A stretch of 64,000 bases of DNA from Albugo candida (GCA_040437565.1 JBDOQK010000003.1:1-64000), one strand, 5' to 3'. Positions 34,176 to 45,737 are shown, counted from the stretch's first letter. Program-made: numbers and translations. Notes: generated from the sequence alone by a model not told the origin.

Positions 34176-35141
34176 GGGAATCCTTATTCAGCACTCACCT
34201 TTTCTATAATCAGCACTCAGCCTCCATAAATTAATAGATTGATGCCCTCTGATTAGTTAAAATAAGTATGACAGATTAAAAAAAATTAAATTACGGGAAT
34301 CGTAATTTAGCCCCCGCCCTCCATAAATTAATGGCAATTGTAGCCTCTGATTGGTCTGAATAGATGCAACGGAATAAATAAAAAATATATAAATCACAGT
34401 ATTGTCTCCTTCAACTTCAATTTACCTTTAGGGTTGACGGCATCTACAATGGGCTATGCTTGAGGCCATGCTTTTCGTCATCAAGTAGTACCACTGTATG
34501 ATTTTGATCAGCATTGGTGGTTGGTACAGCCGATGCCAGTTCATAACGAGGGTGTGACCATGCCAATTGGATTGAAACAGGATTAAAGAGGATAAAATGA
34601 CGAGTATGAGAATGCTCCCAATCATTGTAAGCGTATTCTGCTAGGCTATGTCTTGGCAGTCACAGATACAGAAACTTGCGATCCTGTGCAAGTTCGCACG
34701 CGTGGTAGGCCATCGAGCTCAACGCAGCAACTTCCTTCGAAGGTTGAGTATGTTAGCGCTGCTTTGGATGCTCCTGTGCATCGCCGAAGACGGCGAAAAT
34801 GCCAGAATACAGGTCAAAATGCCAGAACCTGCCGTCAAGAAGCAACAGCAGCATCAGCAACACTTAGATTTGGATACAGACTTGAATTAAGTAGTACAGA
34901 ATTTGCAGAAACCGATGTTTTTTTTTATTTTATTGTTTTCATTTCGTTGCATTTATTCAGACCAATCAGAGGCCACGGTTTTCAATAATTTATGAAGGGT
35001 GGGGGCTGATTAACGATTCCCGTAATTTATTTTTATCTATTCTCTTATATTTGTTTAAACCAACCGGAGGCCACAATTGCCATCAATTTATGGAGGCTGA
35101 GTGCTGATTACAGGAAAGGTGAGTGCTGAAAAACGCTTCCC
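34176..35141 (+). mobile_element. MULE deletion derivative with long TIRs
   Basis: 966 bp between exact 9-bp direct repeats TACTTAGAG (34167-34175 and 35142-35150). The ends are inverted: GGGAATCCTTATTCAGCACT at the left against GGGAAGCGTTTTTCAGCACT (inverted) at the right. Similarity continues inward, including CAGCCTCCATAAATT and a second inverted block with GGGAATCGTAATTTAGCCCC. The centre keeps decayed C-terminal transposase sequence: DQHWWLVQPMPV near 34515-34550, and RTRGRPSSSTQQLP with a KCQNTGQNARTC zinc-knuckle-like motif near 34700-34830. A 9-bp duplication, long TIRs and this tail together identify a MULE. It lies 145 bp after the glucosidase II beta stop. Confidence 0.85.
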
Positions 35142-35150
35142 TACTTAGAG

Positions 35151-35372
35151 ATGCCAGATGTTTCAGCTTTTATCGGTATGGGCAAGTGAGTGATTAAGTT
35201 GTACGGATACTATTAAACTTTCAGATCTCATCAAAAGCCAGACAAACTCACTCTACTTGACCAGATTATCAGAAATATATCCCCCTTACTAAATTGGTGC
35301 TCAAGAAAGAATCATAATTCGACCGACTGCATCAAGAACATTGACAACGATAAGTCGTTCAGTCTTGTCTGA
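35151..35372 (+). CDS. Short frame right after the MULE derivative
   Basis: ATG 35151 reads MPDVSAFIGMG. Removing a 39-bp GTGAGT...TTTCAG segment (35186-35224) extends it with SHQKPDKLTLLDQIIRNISP to TGA at 35372. A 39-bp intron is shorter than the others in this window, so I rate this low. If real, the MULE landed at the immediate 5' side of, or inside, this gene. Confidence 0.15.
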
Positions 35373-37169
35373 AGTAGACCAAAATGTTTACCTGTACAAC
35401 GATACTAGCAAGGTGCACAAGTGTAACAATGTTTCCGAGATAGCTCGCAACTCAATCAATTGTACCAATGTCTTTTAATGAAGACACAACATCTCGATCC
35501 AATATCACTGAACTTGAATATATTGAAATAGCGCCCAGCTATGACTACAATCATCGTGTCTTGATCAGCAATACTTTCTTATATATATTGAGAATAAGTT
35601 CTTTATATTTTAGAAGTGTCCCGTTCTTTTCTATTCTCCGTCTAAAAGGTATAACTATGTTCTTTGAGAAAACTCCCATGACTCGATCTCATGTGTATTA
35701 CGCTTTTCTTGATTGTATGGTTTATGTATGTGTTTAGATTATACAAGCTTGAGCAAAGGCAGACGCACTCATTTTAGGATATTATACAGCTTTAGGATAT
35801 CCGCTGCTGCAGTTTCTAACACTCCTTGTTATCTTAAGTACTGCTTGAATTTCTCAAAAGCATTTCCTGCAATTTTCTGTGGTAGTATAAAGGTCGTCTT
35901 CGTGCGCTGATAGTTTGCTAATGCTGGCTGCAATGAAACGTAAAGTAACGAATTCGTACCTCTCCTTGTCCAACAATTTCACTAAACGATGGGAAAGAAA
36001 AAAAGTGATGGAAGTTGTGAACGTGGTAGATGAAGTATCATTTCAACACCCTTGGGATATTGCGTATGTTTCTCGGAAAAAATATAAGGCACCCAGCTAC
36101 AAAAGAAATCAGGGGACAACCACAATGCATTTTGGAGGGTTTTGTGCCTCTCTTGATTGACCACAAACCTTGCAATGTCTTACATGCAGCTACTGGAGGA
36201 ATTACTTTATTAACTTGAAAAGCAAATTTACGGGAGCCGCTGCGCTCAGCTCAAAAGCTCGACTGTGTGCTAAAAAAGCTTCAATACTTCAACTTTGGAT
36301 CAATAGAAAAGTGTTTGGCTCGTCAGACTCAAGGGAAAGTGAACTTAACTCAATTGGTCTCTAAGCTATACAGAGAGCCCATACTTAGCTAAGTCTCTGC
36401 CTTTGGCACTTGAATTGGAAAAGAATAATATGATATTGAACGCATCTAGCTTGTTCGAACCACAAGCATTCTATCCTTCAATCAACCCGAGCAGTGAAGC
36501 AAGTCAGCACTAGAATGACGATTACATTCAAGAAGCGGATCATTCGGCGAGATCTCGGCGATGTGTGAAAGAAGCGCTACTTACTAATGTTCTTCGCTGC
36601 ATAAAGCTTGGGGAAGCTATGCGCTTTTCTACGCCGGCTCGAATATAATAACTATGATTATGATTAGCGTGTCCGGTACTCTTCTTGACCGCTCTAAGTG
36701 ATAATACGCACGAAGGATAGTGAAGAAGATTGCAAAATTGAGATGATGGACTTTCGTTCGCGGGCATATACTAATCTGAGCTTGATTATCACATTTGGCC
36801 AACAAGCCGAACAAGAGGGACGTCGTGGTACTTTGGACGCGATTCCTTGTATCGTGTGTGTAAGACAAAAGAAAATCTGTGATCCATCTCGCCTACCTAC
36901 TTTTTCGACGTTCTTACCGCTAGGACACGAACATAGAAAGCATGGAACGCGGTGGCACTCACAATTTATAACTGCATGGATAACACTCTAACGTATACTT
37001 GACAATAGGATCTATAAGATCGTAACAGATGTAGCAAAGGTGACATACTTTGCGCAGTAAATTTTTTCGATGCTGGTACTTTCGAACATCCATAACGAGT
37101 TCGCATACTTCGATTAGACTAACTGACTTCTTTAGCTGCCTAGGCTATCTTAAATAACAAATATACATG
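35373..37169. other. Stretch with no certain gene
   Basis: Short frames only. 35915-36160 (+) is 81 codons, basic (KRKVTNSYLSLSNNFTKRWE); 36698-36991 (+) is 97 codons with two CxxC-like spacings. No family recognised. Confidence 0.3.
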
Positions 37170-38137
37170 CAGTGCACACCACCTACAACCTGTAATTTTT
37201 TAGGCCTTAGTAAATTCACTACTCTTCACGCATAAATCATCGCATAACAAAAACAGAGATTTTCTATGATAGATACAGTCTAGAGCTTCAAAACAAAGGC
37301 TTGGTTTTCAAATTGGATGATTTTTGAATAATTTATAAGGCTCTAAAAGTTGCCTTGTTTCTCTAGATGTAAGTAGTATTTCCTATCAAAGCGTAAACTT
37401 AGGCCGCCATCAGTGGGCAAATTAGGGTTTAGGGTTTAGGGGTTTGAGTACAAGTGTAATTTATTATCTTTATATTATACTTACAGCTTCATACAGTAGC
37501 TACTCAAGCATTGCTGTCTGTGTATACTGAGTCTGGAAATCTTCGATGTGATCGGTACTTTTTCATAGCATATTCCGCGGCTTTTTCGGTTAGATCTTTC
37601 CGGTACACATCAATAAAAAGGAAGCACTTTCTAGCATGGTGACGGATTGTTGCAAGCGAAACTGAGGAAAGTGCTTTCGGAACTATCGCGACCAATCCTT
37701 CCCATGTTTAATCGCAATTTTTCCTTGCGTATCGTTTTGCTTCCCCCGAAAAGTTTTCTACAAAATTAGATTCGCAATGAAATTTGGGGTAAAATATGAT
37801 GATATGGCCCACCGCGGTGACTGTCTCTTCCAAAAAACATTTTTGAGCTTTACAGTCTGGCTGGTTCTTAATAACACTGCAGCCGCAGCACCCACCTGTG
37901 TCACCACATTTACCCCGGCACTCCAGGCGAAGGTTTGTCGTCCAGAGATTGCGTTCCTACAGCACGATATTTATGCCCTTTGGTTTTCCGGCGAGAGGAT
38001 GATCTGCGGGGAAAACCATGGATTGCGATGTCCCATCTCCAAACATTCCATTCCGCATCACCAGTTGCTTTCCTTCCGGTCCAAGATTTATCCGTTGAGA
38101 TACGAGAGCATCTTCAGCAAATGCTGCGTGGCTAGTC
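37170..38137 (-). mobile_element. Tc1/mariner-like element D, truncated at a gap
   Basis: The left end CAGTGCACACCACCTACAAC at 37170 matches the TIR of element C. The minus-strand transposase (37504-38137) shows NLGPEGKQLVMRN, YPKFHCESNFVENFSGEAKR with the third acidic residue, and the tail DVYRKDLTEKAAEYAMKKY ending at 37504. There is one in-frame stop near 37707. The N-terminal half and other end are lost in the gap 38138-38237. A second TIR and a clean TA duplication are not visible. Confidence 0.75.
37421..37440 (+). repeat. Telomere-like TTTAGGG repeats, interstitial
   Basis: TTAGGGTTTAGGGTTTAGGG, nearly three units of the TTTAGGG type used by oomycetes and plants, followed by GGTTTGAG. 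It lies between the TIR and the transposase stop of element D. It is too short to be a chromosome end. Confidence 0.5.
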
Positions 38138-38237
38138 NNNNNNNNNNNNNNNNNNNNNNNNNNNNNNNNNNNNNNNNNNNNNNNNNNNNNNNNNNNNNNN
38201 NNNNNNNNNNNNNNNNNNNNNNNNNNNNNNNNNNNNN

Positions 38238-38511
38238 ATAAGGAAGGTAGTTAAAGAACCAGATAAACAGTGTAATGAAATCCTTGACAAAGTAGACTCT
38301 CGAATACTGAATTCCCATAATTCTTCATTAGGAAGACAGGATTCTCCCATCTTTTGTACGCACTAACGCTTGACCTGTCTCCAGAATCATGGAGTAGGTG
38401 GCCTTGGAGATCTCGAAAGACTTCGCTGCTACCGTTATTACACCCTACCGTCAGTCACAATAGAAGTGGGCGTACTTTCCACGTTATCACCAATCATGCA
38501 ATCATGCAATC
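38238..38511 (+). repeat. Left arm of a large inverted repeat around tRNA-Leu
   Basis: This arm is the exact reverse complement of 38998-39271 over about 274 bp. It begins at the gap with the tail of a SINE (38238-38291), followed by the sequence that served as the SINE target. Both arms end at the same SINE base next to a 100-N gap. Confidence 0.8.
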
Positions 38512-38513
38512 AT

Positions 38514-38690
38514 GCAATCATACAATCACCCAAAACTGCGCGACATATGAGGGTTGCGGCGTCAGCACAAGTGAGCGGTAACACCATGTGTTGTCTCGAA
38601 CCATTGCTTTCGAAAGGAAAGAGTAAGAATATTTTTATTTTTCGAGTTGTTTTCTACCAAATTGACGGATTACGTAGTGGCCAACTGAAA
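38514..38690 (-). repeat. Dispersed repeat, inverted copy left of tRNA-Leu
   Basis: A diverged reverse-complement copy of 38826-38997. Shared blocks include the core near CGAAAACAATGGTTC (here CGAAAGCAATGGTTC) and GCAACCCTCAT. At its left edge is a short tandem repeat of CATGCAAT-type units (38491-38528). Confidence 0.6.
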
Positions 38691-38717
38691 AAGTCCCTTC
38701 TGTCCTTAAGAAGTACT

Positions 38718-38723
38718 GGCCAA

Positions 38724-38756
<33 letters not shown>

Positions 38757-38796
38757 TGCCTTAAACTGGCGCCTTAGACCGCTCGGCCAATTGACC
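38718..38796 (-). tRNA. tRNA-Leu (anticodon AAG)
   Basis: 79 nt on the minus strand. The acceptor stem GGTCAAT/ATTGGCC pairs with one G-U. The A box is TGGCCGAGCGG, the anticodon stem CCAGT/ACTGG encloses loop TTAAGGC with AAG at positions 34-36, there is a short extra arm, and the T arm GTGGG/CCCAC has B box GGTTCAAATCC. A T5 run at 38688-38692 gives a pol III terminator about 26 nt downstream. No intron. The extended variable region and the fold fit leucine. Confidence 0.9.
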
Positions 38797-38825
38797 ATAT
38801 GTTGTTGATAGTCCCACGTGTATAT

Positions 38826-39271
38826 TAGTGACCTGTTACGTAACCCACCAATTTAGTACAAAACAACTCGAAAATTAACTTTTTTCAACTCTTTCCTCTC
38901 GAAAACAATGGTTCAAGTCGACATATCGACACAGCCAAGGGTGTTAGCGTCCATTTATAGTGACGTGGCAACCCTCATGAGTCGCGCAATTTTGCGTGAT
39001 TGCATGATTGCATGATTGGTGATAACGTGGAAAGTACGCCCACTTCTATTGTGACTGACGGTAGGGTGTAATAACGGTAGCAGCGAAGTCTTTCGAGATC
39101 TCCAAGGCCACCTACTCCATGATTCTGGAGACAGGTCAAGCGTTAGTGCGTACAAAAGATGGGAGAATCCTGTCTTCCTAATGAAGAATTATGGGAATTC
39201 AGTATTCGAGAGTCTACTTTGTCAAGGATTTCATTACACTGTTTATCTGGTTCTTTAACTACCTTCCTTAT
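38826..39271 (+). repeat. Right arm: dispersed repeat copy plus exact inverted arm
   Basis: 38826-38997 is the plus-strand copy of the repeat also found at 21258. 38998-39271 is the exact inverted copy of 38238-38511. The SINE target duplication GTATTCGAGAGTCTACT lies at 39202-39218, and the SINE tail starts at 39219. Confidence 0.75.
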
Positions 39272-39439
39272 NNNNNNNNNNNNNNNNNNNNNNNNNNNNN
39301 NNNNNNNNNNNNNNNNNNNNNNNNNNNNNNNNNNNNNNNNNNNNNNNNNNNNNNNNNNNNNNNNNNNNNNNAACTAACGACCTCCGGCAGGGGGTCCGTG
39401 CGCTCAAGTGCTTAACCGACTGAGCTGGGTAAGAACCCT
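39219..39439 (-). repeat. tRNA-derived SINE, copy 3, split by a gap
   Basis: Minus-strand SINE: tail at 39219-39271, 100 N (39272-39371), head at 39372-39439. An exact 17-bp target duplication GTATTCGAGAGTCTACT (39202-39218 and 39440-39456) shows that both pieces belong to one insertion and that the gap is internal. Confidence 0.85.
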
Positions 39440-39456
39440 GTATTCGAGAGTCTACT

Positions 39457-41740
39457 GGAGAGCAGAGCCATTGCTCAAGTATCAAAGATGCCTGGTCGCA
39501 ATCTTTGGGCGATGGTTTCCATCGAGGGTGCTTGTCAACAGCTTGGGTGCCAGTCAGTGACCAGCCTCGAGGCTCAGTACTTTTTCCGGGAATTTGATTT
39601 TCTCTTCCAAATGCTTCTCTGACATATTTGGAGTCGGTGTGGAGGAAGAACAGATCCCCATTTTACGTTTCCTTCACGATCTTGGATGCTCACTAGTATT
39701 TGCTACTTCCGAGAAGCGGTTCCGTGTAAGGGAGAAGTCATGAAGACGCCGAGAGTGTACTTAAGTACTCCTACTTGCCGTCGACAGCTGTTGAGCAAAT
39801 TGCACACGGGAAGTTGCTGTATCCGGTGAGAGGAACAATGCTCTTGTCCCTTCGAAACGACCACGTTTTAGTCAACGTGGTCATTATTGCTTGGATTGGG
39901 AGCAACACCAGGTATGGGAGTGCGGGTACAACAACCAATTACAAAACGAAATTCAAACTCAAACTCCCCTCACTACTATCACACCAGCAGGGTTACCAGA
40001 CTTATTGCAGACCACTGCTCCCATCCTACACTTGGAAATGCCAATATCCTCAAATGCACGGGTAAAGAGGGATGTAGATGTCGACATGAAGTTGGCATGG
40101 ACAAGAGAAAAACATAATCGGATCGATCCGTTCCGCCAAATGGTTTCCAATGCACCACCTCATTCGCTACCTACGTTGGCGACTAGTAATTACTTTGCTG
40201 AGCTCCCAACTATGAAGGTGGAACTTGAAGAAGGACAAGCGGTTGCCAATTCTGAGCATGGTAACCGAATCCAATTATTCCCGTGAATTCACGGATGGGA
40301 AGAGAGGTGGCCACAAAATCATCTGGGCAGCATTAGACCATCCGATCACAAAAAAAGAGGTGCCTCTCTCCGCATGGATTCGAACGATTTAGGGTTGGAC
40401 TAAATCGCACATTTACTTATGATCAATAGCGTTTTTGCAGCGTACAACTTCGGGAAAGATCTTACTTTTACGACGCGCTGGGGTCGCCAAGTAGGTTCCG
40501 GGGAATTTCCTTCGAAGAGAGCTGTATTGTTCGAGAAAGTATTATCGTGGTGGAAATCAGTGCCGGACATTGTACGCCGATAGCATCGTCTTCCTCCTTT
40601 AACGCTTGGAACCAATGGGCCAGAAANNNNNNNNNNNNNNNNNNNNNNNNNNNNNNNNNNNNNNNNNNNNNNNNNNNNNNNNNNNNNNNNNNNNNNNNNN
40701 NNNNNNNNNNNNNNNNNNNNNNNNNNGTTTCCAATGCACCACCTCATTCGCTACCTACGTTGGCGACTAGTAATTACTTTGCTGAGCTCCCAACTATGAA
40801 GGTGGAACTTGAAGAAGGACAAGCGGTTGCCAATTCTGAGCATGGTAACCGAATCCAATTATTCCCGTGAATTCACGGATGGGAAGAGAGGTGGCCACAA
40901 AATCATCTGGGCAGCATTAGACCATCCGATCACAAAAAAAGAGGTGCCTCTCTCCGCATGGATTCGAACGATTTAGGGTTGGACTAAATCGCACATTTAC
41001 TTATGATCAATAGCGTTTTTGCAGCGTACAACTTCGGGAAAGATCTTACTTTTACGACGCGCTGGGGTCGCCAAGTAGGTTCCGGGGAATTTCCTTCGAA
41101 GAGAGCTGTATTGTTCGAGAAAGTATTATCGTGGTGGAAATCAGTGCCGGACATTGTACGCCGATAGCATCGTCTTCCTCCTTTAACGCTTGGAACCAAT
41201 GGGCCAGAAACTCTTTCTGTTACTCATTCAACGCCAGATGGTTCTGAAACTGATGTTCCAGATATTCATGTGTCCTCTGCGCTATCTCTTCACTGTGTCT
41301 CTCCCGTTACTCTGCAGTATCCGACCCGATGGACCTCTGCAACGAGCTTTCCGGTATAACCCGCCTTGTCTGGGTCTGCACAATATTTTGAGTGACGTGC
41401 TCTTTTCCATTTGGCAGAGGGCCTTGTCGACTGTCGTCAGCACTCACGACGACAATCTTATTTGGTAGCACGATGCTTCTGTCTGATGAAATTTTTGTTT
41501 TAAGTCCGCATTTCGAAACGCAGCCTCGCTGCTCTTTCTAGCACGGCCCCCGTGTAGCGAGTGTATTACTCAGTGGGTGAAAGTCTGGCCTATCTAGCAA
41601 GGCCCAAGGAGCAAATGGATTGCTCAAGGGGAATGTCCTAGGGTGTCTTTTTCGTGTCTGTAAATCCCAACACATTCCTCATTGATTGACAGAAAAGCCG
41701 AAAACGTTTTAAGACAAAAATAAACACACACACACACAAT
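39457..41740 (+). mobile_element. Unidentified decayed repeat, possibly a non-LTR element
   Basis: Plus-strand coding-like pieces: EEEQIPILRFLHDLGCSLVF near 39640, a frame 39891-40286 of 131 codons ending GNRIQLFP, and FTTRWGRQVGSGEFPSKRAV near 40467-40530 (repeated after the gap). The region ends in AAAAATAAA followed by an (AC)n run at 41723-41738, which resembles the tail of a LINE. I see no reverse transcriptase or endonuclease motif, so the class is open. Contains the assembly duplication 40143-41210. Confidence 0.35.
40143..41210. repeat. 484-bp direct copy across a 100-N gap (assembly overlap)
   Basis: 40143-40626 recurs exactly at 40727-41210 with only the gap 40627-40726 between. 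Read as unmerged contig ends. Confidence 0.9.
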
Positions 41741-41849
41741 TATAAGAACTACATAAAATTCTACTGCTATGTATCTACCTACCATGGTTTTCTCCATGCT
41801 GGACAGGTCCTAACATTGTACCCAATTTGACCAAATCTTTCACACCTTC

Positions 41850-43560
41850 TGTGCCTAGTGTTCACCATTTTATGCAATAAGGGCTCTCTTCTGGTTGATG
41901 ACTGAGATATATTTGGGCACTAGGTGGTCTGCCTCTTGCTCGCTGCATATGAGGGTCATTTGAATCTCGCACCTGTTTTGAAGGAACTTCTATAAAAATA
42001 TTGTCTGTTGAATTTTGCTTGTGTGGACCTAACCTTGAATAAACCTCAGCAATATTGTTGGTTGCAGGGATGAAATTAAAGGGTACGTGTATAAACTTGA
42101 GCCTTTGCAATAAAATGCCATTCGGTAAAAGGGAACGGGGGTTAATGTGCCATTGTGAATGAAATCATTCATGGACATTGTACCGTTAGCTGCTATTTTT
42201 CTCAAAGTTGGTGGGAACGACAATCCAATAGTCTTTGTGAATTGACCCAGACATGGTGGACTAATAAGTTCATATCCAGTGCACATCAGATTGTGCACTT
42301 TCAGCAAATCTTGAATTCTTATCAATTACTTGATCATAAAATCTCTCATCTAAGTCCAGCCATTTTCGGATCTTTTCATCACCTATCTATACCTGAGATT
42401 CCATTCCTTGGGGCTTAACATACTGGGTGATCTTGCTATGGACTTGCTGCAAACTCGTTGCTGGGATGTGCAATCGCAGCCTTAATGCTAAATGATTCCC
42501 TTTTACCCTGGAATTGTTTATGTTTCTCAGGTGGAGGAAACGCCAACTTCAGATTGCAACCCCTGAAAGGCTGCCGCTTTTTCTGCACATAGCTGATGAT
42601 TGCTGGATTATGTTCGTATTATGCTCAAGTTCTGCACAATTTTCCTCGAAATTTCCAGTGCTGGTGCTTCTGATTATTCCATTCCAATCTCATATAAGCT
42701 CGGTTAATAGATATACAGAAACCATTGTTTGCAGTGGTAGAGCGCATTTTTGTTGACGTGCCAAACATAGAGAATACTTGCTGCATCTGGAGTACCTGTC
42801 ATAAGTGCAAACTAACCATTGTGAAAGGTAGAATCCAGTGCAACAAGCAGTGATTTCATTTTCCAAGTTCCCGAATGTAATCTGCTTCCTTTTCGAAGCA
42901 GGATGATCAAGAGGTATTCGTGATGTCACACCCACTACATTCAACAGAGCCATATGAATAATGGTTGTTTATAGATGCAATCCACAAAGAGACATAAGGA
43001 TATTTCGGTTCAAACTGATGGATCTCGGATAAGATAAAACTTTCGCTATTGCTTGGGTGTCATCACATCAATAGTCAAACTATTAGTCACAATTTCGGAT
43101 GTCATCCAGTAAAGCAGCCATTTCTATGCATCCACGGAGTTCTTCGTTTCGCATAGACTTGCTTTCGTTGTAAATACTAAGGAGTTTTGTCAGATTACTT
43201 CGATTTTGCTGGATGGCAGATAATGCCGTTGCCGGTCTCGGGCTTGTTGCTACGACTTGTCGTACATTTCCCTCGTCTTAGCTGGCAATCTTCAGGCAGT
43301 TGCAAAGGAAGAAATTTTCTCGGCAGGAGGATGGTTTTTTAGTAGTGTTGTCAGCTATAATAATCCACTGACCACCAGAAGCTTCGGTTATCCTTGCATA
43401 GGTGTCAAAGGGACAGTTGCAAAGACGTGTTTAGGCCTTCGGTCATTTGTTGTCCTTCTGTCCTGGTTTACACCACCTCTCTCACATTCAACCAGATCCT
43501 ACAGCCAGTTGAGCACTTTTTGGTAACAGAATAATTGTACAAATGAGCGGGGATTGAACT
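41850..43560 (-). pseudogene. MULE transposase, decayed (fourth MULE)
   Basis: Minus-strand signatures in MULE order. A GGV-type FAR1 remnant is near 43450. IYNESKSMRNEELRGCIEMA is near 43130-43190, as in the spacer before the catalytic domain. VDCIYKQPLF and MALLNVVGVTSRIPLDHP, the start of the MULE domain, lie at 42990-42890. A C-terminal region has RARGRPPSAQIYLSHQ near 41930. Frame changes and stops are frequent. Bases 42832-44234 appear again at 44335-45737 because of the assembly, so the N-terminal half is present twice in the window. No TIRs found. Confidence 0.65.
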
Positions 43561-45737
43561 ACCTGGATGAGCTCTTTTTATGACGAATACTGGCGTTCAG
43601 GAGTAGGTAGAATGTTGAGAATAGGAGTAGAGAAATACAAGAATAGTGAATCGAGAACAGGAGGAGAGAAAATACAGGAGAGGAGAATACAAGCAGAGGT
43701 TACAAGATTCGATATATGAAACGACGGGGGTTAATGGAGAAAAATGTTTGGAACAAGGGACGAGACTTCACACTCCATTAGCTCCTTTATTCAATCAAAA
43801 CGTGATTGTATTGGCCGATCAGAGTGAAGGTGCGTCGATTTAGGGTTGCTACCACGGAGAAGATGAAGAGATAGATCAGTATCGCATTCATAGCTCAAAA
43901 AGAAGCTACTGAGCAGACGCAGACCTTACCGCAATAATTCAAGAAAGAATCGTGTGCCGAAGTAGCAAACTCAGGTGTACTCGACAAGTGTGTAAGGCGC
44001 CGCTGTAGTGGAAATAGAATGAAGCACTTTTATTTTTGGCAAAAATAGGCCACACAAATATCATTTCATAGCGATATATTAAGGTACAAATGGATATCAA
44101 GTTTGGGGAGACACCAGGGCGTGTCTATCACAAAAACTGAAAACCTTGAATTCAATCACAGGTACCGCAATGAGAACTACTTGCCAATGTCGCATAACCA
44201 CAAACAAATGAGTCTATCTTAGATTGATTATACANNNNNNNNNNNNNNNNNNNNNNNNNNNNNNNNNNNNNNNNNNNNNNNNNNNNNNNNNNNNNNNNNN
44301 NNNNNNNNNNNNNNNNNNNNNNNNNNNNNNNNNNAATCCAGTGCAACAAGCAGTGATTTCATTTTCCAAGTTCCCGAATGTAATCTGCTTCCTTTTCGAA
44401 GCAGGATGATCAAGAGGTATTCGTGATGTCACACCCACTACATTCAACAGAGCCATATGAATAATGGTTGTTTATAGATGCAATCCACAAAGAGACATAA
44501 GGATATTTCGGTTCAAACTGATGGATCTCGGATAAGATAAAACTTTCGCTATTGCTTGGGTGTCATCACATCAATAGTCAAACTATTAGTCACAATTTCG
44601 GATGTCATCCAGTAAAGCAGCCATTTCTATGCATCCACGGAGTTCTTCGTTTCGCATAGACTTGCTTTCGTTGTAAATACTAAGGAGTTTTGTCAGATTA
44701 CTTCGATTTTGCTGGATGGCAGATAATGCCGTTGCCGGTCTCGGGCTTGTTGCTACGACTTGTCGTACATTTCCCTCGTCTTAGCTGGCAATCTTCAGGC
44801 AGTTGCAAAGGAAGAAATTTTCTCGGCAGGAGGATGGTTTTTTAGTAGTGTTGTCAGCTATAATAATCCACTGACCACCAGAAGCTTCGGTTATCCTTGC
44901 ATAGGTGTCAAAGGGACAGTTGCAAAGACGTGTTTAGGCCTTCGGTCATTTGTTGTCCTTCTGTCCTGGTTTACACCACCTCTCTCACATTCAACCAGAT
45001 CCTACAGCCAGTTGAGCACTTTTTGGTAACAGAATAATTGTACAAATGAGCGGGGATTGAACTACCTGGATGAGCTCTTTTTATGACGAATACTGGCGTT
45101 CAGGAGTAGGTAGAATGTTGAGAATAGGAGTAGAGAAATACAAGAATAGTGAATCGAGAACAGGAGGAGAGAAAATACAGGAGAGGAGAATACAAGCAGA
45201 GGTTACAAGATTCGATATATGAAACGACGGGGGTTAATGGAGAAAAATGTTTGGAACAAGGGACGAGACTTCACACTCCATTAGCTCCTTTATTCAATCA
45301 AAACGTGATTGTATTGGCCGATCAGAGTGAAGGTGCGTCGATTTAGGGTTGCTACCACGGAGAAGATGAAGAGATAGATCAGTATCGCATTCATAGCTCA
45401 AAAAGAAGCTACTGAGCAGACGCAGACCTTACCGCAATAATTCAAGAAAGAATCGTGTGCCGAAGTAGCAAACTCAGGTGTACTCGACAAGTGTGTAAGG
45501 CGCCGCTGTAGTGGAAATAGAATGAAGCACTTTTATTTTTGGCAAAAATAGGCCACACAAATATCATTTCATAGCGATATATTAAGGTACAAATGGATAT
45601 CAAGTTTGGGGAGACACCAGGGCGTGTCTATCACAAAAACTGAAAACCTTGAATTCAATCACAGGTACCGCAATGAGAACTACTTGCCAATGTCGCATAA
45701 CCACAAACAAATGAGTCTATCTTAGATTGATTATACA
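42832..45737. repeat. 1403-bp direct copy across a 100-N gap (assembly overlap)
   Basis: 42832-44234 recurs exactly at 44335-45737, bounded on both inner sides by the gap 44235-44334. Includes a GA-rich low-complexity run (about 43600-43705 and 45103-45208). The second copy is the one that continues into unique sequence. Confidence 0.9.

Noticed and set aside
34653-34988. Plus-strand frame of 111 codons as an independent host gene
   Set aside because: Its Gly-Arg-Pro and Cys/His knuckle motifs are the C-terminal tail of a MULE transposase, and it lies inside the TIR element 34176-35141.
40361-40410. tRNA-like segment (GGATTCGAACGATTTAGGG) in the unclassified element
   Set aside because: It looks like an inverted B box, but I find no acceptor or anticodon stem, and it is duplicated only by the assembly.
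40143-45737. Apparent tandem duplications of several hundred bases to 1.4 kb
   Set aside because: Each is bounded exactly by a 100-N gap and is identical; unmerged contig ends explain them better than duplication.
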